Origin: UBA1422 sp041752735
GTDB lineage: Bacteria > Bacillota > Clostridia > Peptostreptococcales > Anaerovoracaceae
DNA: 64,000 bases
Direction: 5' to 3'
NCBI GenBank assembly: GCA_041752735.1
Contig: JBGSVW010000020.1
Coordinates: 135,731-199,730 of the forward strand
Shown: positions 50,514 to 59,469 of the stretch, in pieces
Numbering within the stretch: the first letter of the stretch is position 1
Layout: each line of letters starts with the position of its first letter
Notes under the pieces: generated by a model
The model's input: only the letters and a program-made list of their open reading frames with translations
Told to the model about the DNA's origin: nothing
Database searches by the model: none
Made by a program: the position numbers and the translations under genes

Positions 50514-51433
50514 GTAGAGACATAAGCGAAGGTTTGCTTGAAGACATGAGTGAGGACATGCGCCAGATACGAATCAATGTAACGGACTTCCATCCGGATC
50601 ATACCTTAGATTGCGGCCAATGTTTCCGCTGGAACAAAGAACCAGACGATAGTTATACCGGGATTGTATCAGGACGTATTGTCAACTTGATGTACCTGCC
50701 AGACCAGACACCGCTGACAGGGACCCTGGTTTTGAATCATGCGGATGAATCTGATCGCGAATTTTGGATTGATTATTTTGACCTTAACACAGATTATGGA
50801 TTCATAAAAAGAAGCTTGTCATCAGCAGACCCCATTGTAGCCCAGGCCATAGCCTTTGGGGGTGGTATGCGCATATTAAGGCAGGAACCCTGGGAAACCT
50901 TGGTTTCTTTCATTTTGTCTGCCAACAACAATATCCCACGAATCAAAAAATGTGTGGAGTCCCTTGCGCTTCATTTCGGTGAAGAAGCAGGAACCTATAA
51001 AGGCAAAACCTATTACAACCTACCTACCCCCGACGTGTTGGCATCCCTTTCCAGCGAAGAACTGGATGTGTGCAAACTGGGTTATCGGGCAAAGTATCTA
51101 ATCAGTACCGCCAACGAAATCAAATACCGGGGCATTGAAACCCTGGAGGATTGCATCCACGACCTTAGTGGCGTGGGGCCAAAAGTGGCAAACTGCATCC
51201 TGCTGTTTTCATTGGCTAGGCTTCACCGGTTTCCCATCGATGTGTGGGTTCGTAAGGTGATGCATCAGCTGTACGGATTTGACGAAAAAGATACCAAGGC
51301 CATGACGGCTTTTGCAGACCGGGTTTTTGGCCCATACGCCGGCATCGCGCAGCAATATTTGTTTTACTATATGCGTTCTCTCAAGGAGACCGATAAACCG
51401 ATTCAATTCACAACTAAATCAACACAAAAATAA
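50510..51433 (+). CDS. 8-oxoguanine DNA glycosylase (OGG1 type)
   Basis: Base-excision repair enzyme of 307 residues. The N-terminal OGG domain begins with LDCGQCFRWNKEPDDSYTG; the helix-hairpin-helix and catalytic Lys are in DLSGVGPKVANCILLFSL, and the catalytic Asp in FPIDVWVRKVM. It removes oxidised guanine and cleaves the strand. The start overlaps the preceding stop; a later in-frame ATG is also possible. Confidence 0.93.
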   Translation: MSRDISEGLLEDMSEDMRQIRINVTDFHPDHTLDCGQCFRWNKEPDDSYTGIVSGRIVNLMYLPDQTPLTGTLVLNHADESDREFWIDYFDLNTDYGFIKRSLSSADPIVAQAIAFGGGMRILRQEPWETLVSFILSANNNIPRIKKCVESLALHFGEEAGTYKGKTYYNLPTPDVLASLSSEELDVCKLGYRAKYLISTANEIKYRGIETLEDCIHDLSGVGPKVANCILLFSLARLHRFPIDVWVRKVMHQLYGFDEKDTKAMTAFADRVFGPYAGIAQQYLFYYMRSLKETDKPIQFTTKSTQK

Positions 51434-51442
51434 GGAGTTGAC

Positions 51443-52138
51443 ATGTTAGGACCAATTGTAAACGCAGTGACCATTGTAATCTGTTCTTTGTTTGGCATCC
51501 TGTTATCCAAAACGTTCGGGAAAAGCATTCCGGACCGTTTCCAGGAAACCATCATGAAAGGGCTGGGACTGACCGTCATCTATATAGGCATTTCAGGCGC
51601 TCTAGAAAGCAAGGAAAGTCTTATTTTGATTCTCAGTGTGGTGCTTGGTGCAGTGGTGGGCGAAGCCCTGAACATCGACAAAGGCATGCGATGGCTGGGG
51701 GATTGGACAGAGAAAAAGCTTGGATTTTCAGGTGGTGGATTCACCAAAGGATTCGTATCAGCAACCATTATCTTCTGCACCGGCTCCATGGCTATAGTCG
51801 GATCCATGGAAAGTGGACTCACAGGGGATCATCAGATGTTGTTTGCCAAGTCCATTCTTGATGGAGCCATCTGCATTGTGTTTGCCTATCGGTTAGGCAT
51901 CGGGGTAGCCTTTTCTGCCATTCCGGTGTTGCTTTACCAAGGAGCCATTGCCTTGCTTGCCATGAGTGCGGTGGGGCTTATTCCGGATTCTATCATTGTT
52001 GAAATGTCTGCAACCGGCAGCCTGATTGTTGCAGCCATTGGTTTCAACTTCCTGGAAATCAAAGAAATACGTGTAGCCAACCTGATTCCAGCTGTGTTCC
52101 TGCCTTGGCTTCTCATGAGCATCCAAAGTCTGTTTTAA
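51443..52138 (+). CDS. DUF554 membrane protein
   Basis: Membrane protein of 231 residues with six or seven hydrophobic segments and DUF554 landmarks: LGPIVNAVTIVICSLFGILLSKTF, VVLGAVVGEALNIDKGM, FVSATIIFCTGSMAIVGSMESGLTGDH and KSILDGAICIVFAYRLGIGVAFSAIPVLLYQG. Such proteins are suspected transporters; no function is established. It lies 10 bp after the glycosylase gene. Confidence 0.92.
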   Translation: MLGPIVNAVTIVICSLFGILLSKTFGKSIPDRFQETIMKGLGLTVIYIGISGALESKESLILILSVVLGAVVGEALNIDKGMRWLGDWTEKKLGFSGGGFTKGFVSATIIFCTGSMAIVGSMESGLTGDHQMLFAKSILDGAICIVFAYRLGIGVAFSAIPVLLYQGAIALLAMSAVGLIPDSIIVEMSATGSLIVAAIGFNFLEIKEIRVANLIPAVFLPWLLMSIQSLF

Positions 52139-52151
52139 TCATCTATCTAAA

Positions 52152-52359
52152 CCGTATTGGAGAAATACCAACGGAGAGGGGTGAAATTTGGAAGTATTCA
52201 CAAAAAAACATATACAAACATAACAGGTAGTGGTACGATGGAATGGAAAGAAACAATTCGTTGTTTCGGTATAACCGTACGGATATACCATAGGAAGACC
52301 AGGACGTCAACCTTAACCAAAAGGCCGGAGAACAACCGTTGTTCTTCGGCCTTTTGGTT
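52152..52359 (+). ncRNA. Candidate structured RNA ending in a strong terminator
   Basis: The gap after DUF554 has no convincing gene but folds well: hairpin 1 (52152-52174, CCGT/ACGG and TGG/CCA), hairpin 2 (52250-52267, GAAACAA-TTCG-TTGTTTC) and hairpin 3 (52268-52289, GGTATA/TATACC), then a long terminator. The next genes run on the opposite strand, so if transcribed it would be a free-standing RNA or the 3' UTR of DUF554. I recognise no family and see no clear promoter. Confidence 0.35.
52315..52359. terminator. Long terminator hairpin
   Basis: A near-perfect 22-bp inverted repeat (AACCAAAAGGCCG...CGGCCTTTTGGTT) with a 2-nt centre. It works for plus-strand transcripts and probably also minus-strand ones from the toxin genes. 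Confidence 0.85.
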
Positions 52360-52398
52360 GGCGTACCCAGGGCTTTTTATTCGTAAACTAGTCAATAT

Positions 52399-52668
52399 TC
52401 ATTTGTTATATATGTCACGACGATGCCCAACGGCAATGACGAGAATCACAATTTTGTCATCATCGATTTCGGCGAGTAGACGATAATCACCAATCCGGTA
52501 GCGCCATTGGCCAACGCGGTTGACAGCAAGGGGTTTCCCGTGCTGCCTGGGATTGTCGCAACCCTGCAGATTTTTGGATATCCATGACAAAATGAACGTA
52601 CGAGTATACTTGTCTAATTTTTTTAGACTTTTGTAAGTTCCCTCCGTGTACACAACTGAATAACTCAT
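52399..52668 (-). CDS. RelE-family toxin
   Basis: Toxin of 89 residues, RelE/ParE superfamily: MSYSVVYTEGTYKSLKKLDKY, ILSWISKNLQGCDNPR, GKPLAVNRVGQWRYRIGDYRLLAEIDDDKIVILVIAVGHRRDIY. The basic core and terminal GHRRDIY are those of mRNA-cleaving RelE relatives. Its ATG overlaps the antitoxin stop (ATGA), the usual coupling. Confidence 0.9.
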   Translation of the reverse strand: MSYSVVYTEGTYKSLKKLDKYTRTFILSWISKNLQGCDNPRQHGKPLAVNRVGQWRYRIGDYRLLAEIDDDKIVILVIAVGHRRDIYNK

Positions 52669-52889
52669 TCGCCTTGCTCCAGCATGTCGCAAAGTTCATC
52701 GTGCGTATAGGTGACAGGTTTTTTCTTGTGCTTTTTCATGGCCTCATCAAAGATTTGTAAATCATATTCATCTTCAATGCGTTCCAAAACGGCTTGGCGA
52801 ACAAGCTCAGAAACAGAAATTCCATGGAGCGCAGCATAGCTTTTGATCAAGTTGGACTCTTCCTCTGCCAACCTTATTGAAATGGTCAT
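52665..52889 (-). CDS. Ribbon-helix-helix antitoxin (RelB/DUF6290 type)
   Basis: Antitoxin of 74 residues with an N-terminal ribbon-helix-helix (MTISIRLAEEESNLIKSYAALHGISVSELVRQAVLERI) and an acidic C-terminal tail that would wrap the toxin. The GGGAGG site precedes the ATG at 52889. Repeats in its promoter are probable binding sites for autoregulation. Confidence 0.9.
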   Translation of the reverse strand: MTISIRLAEEESNLIKSYAALHGISVSELVRQAVLERIEDEYDLQIFDEAMKKHKKKPVTYTHDELCDMLEQGE

Positions 52890-52906
52890 TTTTAAAACCT
52901 CCCTTT

Positions 52907-52943
52907 TGTAATACATTGTAATACATCATGCTTGCGCTGTCAA
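52907..52943 (-). promoter_or_regulatory. Promoter and operator repeats of toxin-antitoxin operon
   Basis: Minus-strand TTGACA (52943-52938) and TACAAT (52920-52915) are 17 bp apart. Two tandem copies of TGTAATACAT (52907-52926) cover the -10 region and should bind the ribbon-helix-helix antitoxin. Confidence 0.8.
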
Positions 52944-53083
52944 GACCGGCGGGTTCAATCCTCCAATCAAGAAAAACCGGCCCAAAATAGCATAAAACGC
53001 AAATTTGACACGGTGTTTGTGTTGTACAAACAAAAATACAACGCAAAAACTATGTATTTAATACAAAAAGTGCATCGAAATTG

Positions 53084-53111
53084 TTGACTTTCCAAAAAAA
53101 ACGAATATAAT
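53084..53111 (+). promoter_or_regulatory. Sigma-70 promoter of ilv operon
   Basis: TTGACT (53084-53089) and TATAAT (53106-53111) with a 16-bp spacer. The short leader of about 55 nt has no T-box or leader-peptide attenuator that I can see. Confidence 0.75.
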
Positions 53112-53172
53112 GATACTACTATGCCGTTTCATGTAGACAAATTGTATTGAAATAGGAAGGGAAAGAGAATTT

Positions 53173-54837
53173 ATGAAATTAACCGGATCACAAATCGTCG
53201 CAGAAATCCTGCTTGAACAGGGTGTAGACACCATCTTCGGATACCCCGGAGGCGCTGCGCTGAATCTGTACGATACATTATTTGAATACAAAGATCGGAT
53301 TCGCCATGTGCTGTCAGCCCACGAACAAGGAGCAGCTCATGCAGCCGATGGATACGCCAGAGCCACCGGAGGTACCGGTGTGGTTTTTGCTACCAGCGGT
53401 CCCGGGGCCACCAACCTGGTTACCGGCATCGCCACCGCATTCATGGACAGTGTTCCAATGGTAGCAATCACTGCAAACGTGCCGGAGCATTTAATTGGGC
53501 GGGACGCATTTCAGGAGATTTGCATCACCGGCGTGACTATGCCCATCACCAAGCATAACTATTTTGTCAACAAAATTGAAGACCTGCCCAAGGCGCTCCA
53601 CGGTGCGTTTCGCATTGCCAACGCCGGCCGCAAAGGTCCTGTTTTGGTGGACATTACCAAAGACGTCACCGGTGCCACCATGGATTATCGGCCTGAATAC
53701 ACCTCAGAAGAAAAGCCATTGCCCCCCACCCTTGACAGGAAGCAACTCAAAAAGATTGCAGACTTGATCAACGGGGCTAAACGGCCGGTGCTTTATGTGG
53801 GTGGCGGGGTGTGCGCATCCAAAGCCGAAAAAGAATTAAATGAATTTATGGATAAGGCAGAAATGCCTGCCGGATTTACCCTTATGGCTGCCGGCGTCAT
53901 CGGCGCAGACAATCCCAAAACCCTGGGTATGATTGGCATGCACGGCACCATCGCAGCCAACAAGGCTATCGACCGCAGCGACTTGCTATTGGCCTTAGGC
54001 ACTAGGTTCAGCGACCGGGTTGCCCTGAATCCCAGTAAGTTCGCCAAGAAAGCAATCCGCATTCAGGTAGATATCGACAAAAGCGAAATCAACAAGAACG
54101 TCTTGGTGGATTACAGTATTATCAGCGATATCAAGGAATTTCTACATCAGCTGATGCCTTTGATCCAAGAGAAGAAACGGGAAGAATGGATGGATGAAAT
54201 CGCCGAATTGAAGAAATACACCGGGGATAGCAAGGTTGGCGACGCCACCTTACATCCCAGTGAAATCATCGGCATTCTTTGCGACAACACAGACAAAGAA
54301 ACCATTTACGTCACCGACGTTGGACAGCATCAAATGTGGACAGCCCAGTATCTAAAGCACAACCATACCAGCAAGTTTATCACCAGTGGCGGACTTGGTA
54401 CCATGGGATTTGGATATGGCGCGGCCATCGGTGCCCAGGTGGGTAGCCCTGAAAAGCGGGTCATCCACATTACCGGAGACGGATCTTTCCATATGAACCT
54501 GAACGAGGCCTGCACCGCCGTAAGCCAGAATTTACCCATCATCACTGTTATTATGAACAATCAGGTATTGGGGATGGTTTATCAGTGGCAGACAACATTT
54601 TATCAGGACAGGCATTCCCAGACCGACCCAGGCCGCAAAACAGACTTTGTCAAGCTGGCCGACGCTTTCGGAGCAAAGGGATATCGAGTCACAACACCGG
54701 AAGAATTCAAGACAGCATTCCTTTCCGCCATGAAAGAAAGCGGACCCATCTGGATTGAATGCATGCTTAGCAAAAACGAGAAGGTTCTGCCCATGATCCC
54801 AAGTGGCGGCACCATAGAAGATATGATTATCGGATAG
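53173..54837 (+). CDS. ilvB: Acetolactate synthase, large subunit
   Basis: Thiamine-pyrophosphate enzyme of 554 residues that makes acetolactate from pyruvate, the first step to valine, leucine and isoleucine. Motifs: VDTIFGYPGGAALNLYD, HEQGAAHAADGYARATG (catalytic Glu), SGPGATNLVTGIATA, and the TPP motif GDGSFHMNLNEACTAVSQNLPIITVIMNN. It leads the ilvBNCDA-ridA operon; ilvN follows after 12 bp. Confidence 0.96.
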   Translation: MKLTGSQIVAEILLEQGVDTIFGYPGGAALNLYDTLFEYKDRIRHVLSAHEQGAAHAADGYARATGGTGVVFATSGPGATNLVTGIATAFMDSVPMVAITANVPEHLIGRDAFQEICITGVTMPITKHNYFVNKIEDLPKALHGAFRIANAGRKGPVLVDITKDVTGATMDYRPEYTSEEKPLPPTLDRKQLKKIADLINGAKRPVLYVGGGVCASKAEKELNEFMDKAEMPAGFTLMAAGVIGADNPKTLGMIGMHGTIAANKAIDRSDLLLALGTRFSDRVALNPSKFAKKAIRIQVDIDKSEINKNVLVDYSIISDIKEFLHQLMPLIQEKKREEWMDEIAELKKYTGDSKVGDATLHPSEIIGILCDNTDKETIYVTDVGQHQMWTAQYLKHNHTSKFITSGGLGTMGFGYGAAIGAQVGSPEKRVIHITGDGSFHMNLNEACTAVSQNLPIITVIMNNQVLGMVYQWQTTFYQDRHSQTDPGRKTDFVKLADAFGAKGYRVTTPEEFKTAFLSAMKESGPIWIECMLSKNEKVLPMIPSGGTIEDMIIG

Positions 54838-54849
54838 GAGGCGACCCAA

Positions 54850-55359
54850 ATGACAGTAAAAAAAGAAGTCATCAGCATTTTTGTCGATAACCAGGCAAAC
54901 GTCCTGACCCGGGTTGCCGGTCTCTTTGGCCGGCGGGGATTCAACATTGACTCCCTGACGGTTTCAGCCACCAACAATCCAGAAATTTCCCGCATCACCA
55001 TCGTTTTCGAAGGGGATGAAGTAGGGCTGGCCCAGATTCTTGCCCACACCGAAAAGCTGGAAGTGGTCCAGGGCATTTATCCACTGGACCGGGATGAAAG
55101 TCTTTTTCGTGAGTTGCTCTTGATGAAAGTCAAAGCCAACGAAGAAAACCGAAGCGCAATTCGGGAAATCGTTGACATTTACAGGGGTCGTATCGTAGAC
55201 TTGTCAAAGGAAAGCATGATTATAGAAAGCACCGGAGCCCCCGAAAAAATCGACGGACTCATGAAAATGCTGGAAGGTTATGAAATTCTGGAAGTATGCC
55301 GAACCGGTGTCACCGGAATATTGCGTGGCTGGAACAAAGAACCCCAAGGGAAAGCCTAA
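54850..55359 (+). CDS. ilvN: Acetolactate synthase, small (regulatory) subunit
   Basis: ACT-domain regulatory subunit of 169 residues: VISIFVDNQANVLTRVAGLFGRRGFNIDSLTVSATNNPEISRITIVFEG, then the second domain RELLLMKVKANEENRSAIREIVDIYRGRIVDLS. It confers valine feedback inhibition on IlvB. Position and length are standard. Confidence 0.96.
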   Translation: MTVKKEVISIFVDNQANVLTRVAGLFGRRGFNIDSLTVSATNNPEISRITIVFEGDEVGLAQILAHTEKLEVVQGIYPLDRDESLFRELLLMKVKANEENRSAIREIVDIYRGRIVDLSKESMIIESTGAPEKIDGLMKMLEGYEILEVCRTGVTGILRGWNKEPQGKA

Positions 55360-55472
55360 CCTCACCAAAAGGATACGCCAAGCAGAAGCGACGGCGATCC
55401 GAACCAAACGTATACAATTGGAACTAGAATAAAATATTTGGAGCGATGCCAAGCATCGGGAACGGAGAAGAA

Positions 55473-56468
55473 ATGATCAAGAAATACTATGACCAGGATT
55501 GTAATTTGGAGCTTTTAAAAGGCAAAACCATCGCGATTATCGGTTTTGGAAGCCAAGGACACGCACATGCGCAAAACCTGAAAGACAGTGGAGCCAATGT
55601 TATCGTTGGACTAAGACCTGATTCCAAAAGTGTGAAAACCGTAGAAGCCGCAGGCATTCCTGTGATGGATGTACCTGCAGCCGCCAAAAAGGCTGACTTC
55701 ATCATGATGCTGGTGCCCGACGAAAAGGCAGCGGACATCTATGCCAATGAAGTTGCACCAAATCTGGAAGCGGGAAACGTCCTGATGTTTGCCCACGGAT
55801 TCAACATCCACTTTAACCTGATTCAACCGGCAGATTTTGTTGATGTCATCATGGTGGCACCCAAAGGACCGGGACATACAGTAAGAACCCAATACCAAGA
55901 AGGCAAAGGCGTGCCCAGCTTGATTGCCGTCCATCAGGACAAATCCGGCAAAGCCAAAGACTATGCCCTGGCATATGCATCCGGCATTGGCGCAGGCCGC
56001 GCAGGAATTCTGGAAACAAACTTTAGAGAAGAAACCGAAACCGATTTGTTCGGCGAACAGGCTGTCCTTTGCGGTGGTGTCACCGAATTGATGAAAGCCG
56101 GATTTGATACACTGGTGGAAGCCGGATACGAACCTGAAATGGCATACTTCGAGTGCGTTCACGAAATGAAACTGATTGTTGACCTGATCAACAGCGGCGG
56201 ATTTGAAATGATGCGTTACTCTGTTTCCAACACCGCCGAATTCGGCGACTATCATGTTGGCAAAAAGATTATCACCGCCGACACCAGAGCAGCTATGAAA
56301 GACGTTCTTGAAGACATCCAATCCGGCGCTTTCGCCAGCGAGTTCGTCAGAGAAATGTCTGCGGGACGTCAAGCCAAATTCCTGACCACAAGAAGACGTG
56401 AATCCGAACACCTACTTTGCAAAGTAGGACAGGACCTCCGCAAAATGATGTCCTGGTTAAAGAAATAA
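55473..56468 (+). CDS. ilvC: Ketol-acid reductoisomerase (class I)
   Basis: Isomerises and reduces acetolactate; 331 residues, short class I. GFGSQGHAHAQNLKDSG is the nucleotide fold, VMMVAPKGPGHTVR the active-site loop, and EVYFECVHE-like AYFECVHEMKLIVDLI the metal helix. The cofactor loop reads GLRPDSKSV with Asp at residue 50, where NADPH enzymes usually have neutral or basic residues, which may relax cofactor choice. Start placed behind GGAGAAG; the longer frame has no site. Confidence 0.96.
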   Translation: MIKKYYDQDCNLELLKGKTIAIIGFGSQGHAHAQNLKDSGANVIVGLRPDSKSVKTVEAAGIPVMDVPAAAKKADFIMMLVPDEKAADIYANEVAPNLEAGNVLMFAHGFNIHFNLIQPADFVDVIMVAPKGPGHTVRTQYQEGKGVPSLIAVHQDKSGKAKDYALAYASGIGAGRAGILETNFREETETDLFGEQAVLCGGVTELMKAGFDTLVEAGYEPEMAYFECVHEMKLIVDLINSGGFEMMRYSVSNTAEFGDYHVGKKIITADTRAAMKDVLEDIQSGAFASEFVREMSAGRQAKFLTTRRRESEHLLCKVGQDLRKMMSWLKK

Positions 56469-56540
56469 TATTGCCGAAACAGCCGACGCGCCAACTGTGT
56501 TCAGATAAGGGATAATAGGTCAGCCGGCAAAGGAGAAACA

Positions 56541-58205
56541 ATGAAATTAAGAAGTGATAAGGTCACCAAGGGTGTGGAACGGGCGCCAATGCGCAGCCTG
56601 TTTTATGCCATGGGATTTACAGAAGAAGAATTGAAGCGCCCCCTGATTGGTGTGGTTTCCGCCTATAGCGAAATCGTCCCCGGTCACATCCATCTGGACA
56701 AAATCGCAGAGGCCGCCAAGGCCGGCGTTCGGATGGCCGGCGGTACGCCGATTCTAATTCCTTCCATCGGCGTATGCGATGGCATCGCCATGGGTCACGC
56801 CGGGATGAAGTACAGCCTGGCCAGCAGGGAATTGATTGCTGACAGCATCGAAACCATGGCCATGGCTCACTGCCTGGACGGACTGCTTTTGATTCCCAAC
56901 TGCGACAAAATCGTCCCCGGGATGATTATGGGTGCAGTCCGGATGGATATTCCAACTGTTGTTTGCTCCGGCGGACCCATGATGGCCGGCCGGGTTGACA
57001 ATGAAGAAGTAAGCCTTTCCAAGATTTTCGAAGCAGTAGGCGCCCGCAAAGCCAATCTGATTGACGATGCGAAGCTGACAGAATACGAGCAAAACGTTTG
57101 CCCCGGATGTGGATCTTGCGCCGGCATGTATACAGCCAACAGCATGAACTGCCTTTCCGAAGCCATCGGCATCGCTCTTCCCGGCAATGGCACCATTCCC
57201 GCAGTTACCAGTGCGCGAATCCGCCTTGCCAAGCAGGCCGGCATGCAGATTATGGAAATGGTTGAAATCGGCATTACTGCCAGAGACATCATCAACCGGG
57301 AATCCGTGGAAAATGCCATCGCCTGCGATATGGCTTTGGGATGCTCCAGCAACAGCGTGCTACACCTAATGGCCATAGCCAATGAAGCCGGCGTGGAAGT
57401 AGACCTGAACCTATTCAACCAGTTCAGCGATAAAGTCCCCAACCTTTGCCATCTGGCACCGGTGGGTGACACCCACATACAGGACTTGGATCGGGCCGGG
57501 GGTGTCCAGGCGGTGATGAGCGAATTGGCCAAAAAGAAATTATTGAATCTAAATGTTATGACCGTCACCGGTAAACCGCTTCGTGACAATCTAAAGAAGG
57601 TACAGGTCCGAGACGAAAAAGTCATCAGACCCATCACAGATCCGTACAGTCCCACAGGGGGAATCGCTATTTTGTGGGGGAACATCGCCGAAGAAGGTTG
57701 TGTGGTCAAGCGGAGTGCCGTGGCACCTGAAATGCTGCAACATAGTGGACCGGCCAGAATCTTTAACAGTGAAGAAGAGTCCATTGAAGCCATCTATGCC
57801 GGTCAGATTAAAGAGGGTGATGTGGTAGTCATTCGCTATGAAGGTCCCAAAGGCGGTCCGGGTATGCGAGAAATGCTTAATCCCACCAGTGCCCTGGCAG
57901 GCATGGGGCTGGATAAATCCGTAGCGCTGATTACAGACGGTCGGTTTAGTGGCGCAAGCCGAGGTGCTTCCATCGGACATGTTTGTCCCGAAGCAGCAGC
58001 AGGAGGCAAAATTGGACTGCTAAACGAGGGGGATATCATCGAAATCGACATTCCTGCTTACAGCATAAATGCCAAGGTCACCGATGAAGAGTTTGCCCTA
58101 CGAAAAGAAACATATCAGCAACCGGCTCCAAAAGTCACCGCCGGATGGCTGGTCCGCTATATGAGGAACGTCACCGGTGCAAACCGGGGAGCGGTCATGG
58201 AGTAA
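56541..58205 (+). CDS. ilvD: Dihydroxyacid dehydratase
   Basis: Fe-S dehydratase of 554 residues for valine and isoleucine synthesis. Cluster Cys regions are IPNCDKIVPG, CPGCGSCAGMYTANSMNCL and ACDMALGCSSNSVLH; the C-terminal GRFSGASRGASIGHVCPEAA holds the catalytic Ser. Length and order in the operon are standard. Confidence 0.96.
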   Translation: MKLRSDKVTKGVERAPMRSLFYAMGFTEEELKRPLIGVVSAYSEIVPGHIHLDKIAEAAKAGVRMAGGTPILIPSIGVCDGIAMGHAGMKYSLASRELIADSIETMAMAHCLDGLLLIPNCDKIVPGMIMGAVRMDIPTVVCSGGPMMAGRVDNEEVSLSKIFEAVGARKANLIDDAKLTEYEQNVCPGCGSCAGMYTANSMNCLSEAIGIALPGNGTIPAVTSARIRLAKQAGMQIMEMVEIGITARDIINRESVENAIACDMALGCSSNSVLHLMAIANEAGVEVDLNLFNQFSDKVPNLCHLAPVGDTHIQDLDRAGGVQAVMSELAKKKLLNLNVMTVTGKPLRDNLKKVQVRDEKVIRPITDPYSPTGGIAILWGNIAEEGCVVKRSAVAPEMLQHSGPARIFNSEEESIEAIYAGQIKEGDVVVIRYEGPKGGPGMREMLNPTSALAGMGLDKSVALITDGRFSGASRGASIGHVCPEAAAGGKIGLLNEGDIIEIDIPAYSINAKVTDEEFALRKETYQQPAPKVTAGWLVRYMRNVTGANRGAVME

Positions 58206-58217
58206 AGGAAAAAATCA

Positions 58218-59420
58218 ATGCTATCATTGGAACGCGTATATCAGGCGGCACACCTGCTCAAGGATGTGATTCGGGAGACGGATATGATTCCCGCCACCAA
58301 TATCAAAACCAACTGCAACCTTTTCCTAAAAACCGAGAACTTACAAAACACCGGATCTTTCAAACTCCGCGGCGCATATTTTGAGATGAGCCAGATGAGT
58401 CAAGAAGAACGGGAAAAAGGCGTGGTAGCCTGTTCCGCAGGGAACCATGCACAGGGTGTTGGCTTCGCAGCCAGGGCACTGGGCATTAAGGCAACCATTT
58501 TTCTCCCCAGCACCGCGCCGATTTCCAAGGTGGAAGCCACGCGGCAATATGGAGCGGACATCAAGCTGGTGGATGGCGTCTATGACGATGCCTATAACGA
58601 GGCTGTCACCTTTCAGCAGCAAACCGGTGCTGCCTTCGTGCATCCCTTCAACGATGAGGATGTGATTGCCGGACAGGGAACTGTTGGCCTTGAAATTCTC
58701 AAGCAGCTTCCCCACATGGATGCAGTGATTGTACCCGTGGGCGGCGGCGGGCTTATTTCAGGCATTGCCTATGTAATCAAAAAACTCAAACCGGATTGCA
58801 AGGTCTACGGCGTGCAAGCCCAAGGGGCCTGCAGCATGTCCAACGCCATGGAGAAAAACCAGCGTTGTGCACTTTCCGCGGTTTCCACTTTTGCTGACGG
58901 CATCGCCGTCAAGTGCCCGGGAGAGTTGACCTTTGACATGTGCCAAAAGTACGTAGATCAGGTGATTACTGTTAATGACGACGAAATCGCCACAGCGATT
59001 CTGACCTTGATGGAACAACAGAAGCTGGTTTCCGAGGGAGCCGGTGCTGTTGCTGTTGCTGCGGTTATGTTTAACAAATTGCCTTTGGAAGGCAAGCGTG
59101 TTTGCGCCATCGTATCAGGCGGCAATATCGACGTGAACATTTTGTCGCGGGTCATCAATAGAGGTCTTCAGACCTCCGGACGGCTATCCGAAGTTACCAT
59201 CGAATTGTTAGACAAACCGGGACAACTTCGGGATGTGGCAACGATCATTGCAAACACCGGCGCCAATGTCACCAAGGTCAGCCACAAGGTCGGTGGAGAA
59301 AACATGGACATCAACGGATGTTCCCTCCACGTTTCCATGGAGACCAGAGACCACGCCCACCTGAAAGAAATTGAAAAAGCTTTCAATAAGGCCGGCTATA
59401 AACTGATTCACAAACCGTGA
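58218..59420 (+). CDS. ilvA: Threonine ammonia-lyase with ACT domain
   Basis: PLP enzyme of 400 residues forming 2-oxobutanoate from threonine. The PLP lysine is in TGSFKLRGAYFEM, the glycine loop is PVGGGGLISGIAYV, and SAGNHAQGVGFAARALG is typical. A single C-terminal ACT domain (VTIELLDKPGQLRDVATIIANTGANVTKVSH) is the form seen in catabolic-type or TdcB-like clostridial enzymes. It closes the branched-chain pathway; leu genes are not in the window. Confidence 0.95.
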   Translation: MLSLERVYQAAHLLKDVIRETDMIPATNIKTNCNLFLKTENLQNTGSFKLRGAYFEMSQMSQEEREKGVVACSAGNHAQGVGFAARALGIKATIFLPSTAPISKVEATRQYGADIKLVDGVYDDAYNEAVTFQQQTGAAFVHPFNDEDVIAGQGTVGLEILKQLPHMDAVIVPVGGGGLISGIAYVIKKLKPDCKVYGVQAQGACSMSNAMEKNQRCALSAVSTFADGIAVKCPGELTFDMCQKYVDQVITVNDDEIATAILTLMEQQKLVSEGAGAVAVAAVMFNKLPLEGKRVCAIVSGGNIDVNILSRVINRGLQTSGRLSEVTIELLDKPGQLRDVATIIANTGANVTKVSHKVGGENMDINGCSLHVSMETRDHAHLKEIEKAFNKAGYKLIHKP

Positions 59421-59469
59421 GGAAAGAGACGCACTGCCGGGGGAGGCGTTGCGCCGGAAAGGACGAATA

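Noticed and set aside
52157..52486. 109-residue plus-strand frame after DUF554
   Set aside because: It runs through a strong terminator and into the 3' end of the toxin gene; composition is not protein-like.
53112..53172. T-box or leader-peptide attenuator before ilvB
   Set aside because: The leader is too short and has neither a T-box sequence nor a run of branched-chain codons.
56867..57793. 308-residue open frame antisense to ilvD
   Set aside because: Shadow frame; ilvD is conserved over this whole stretch.
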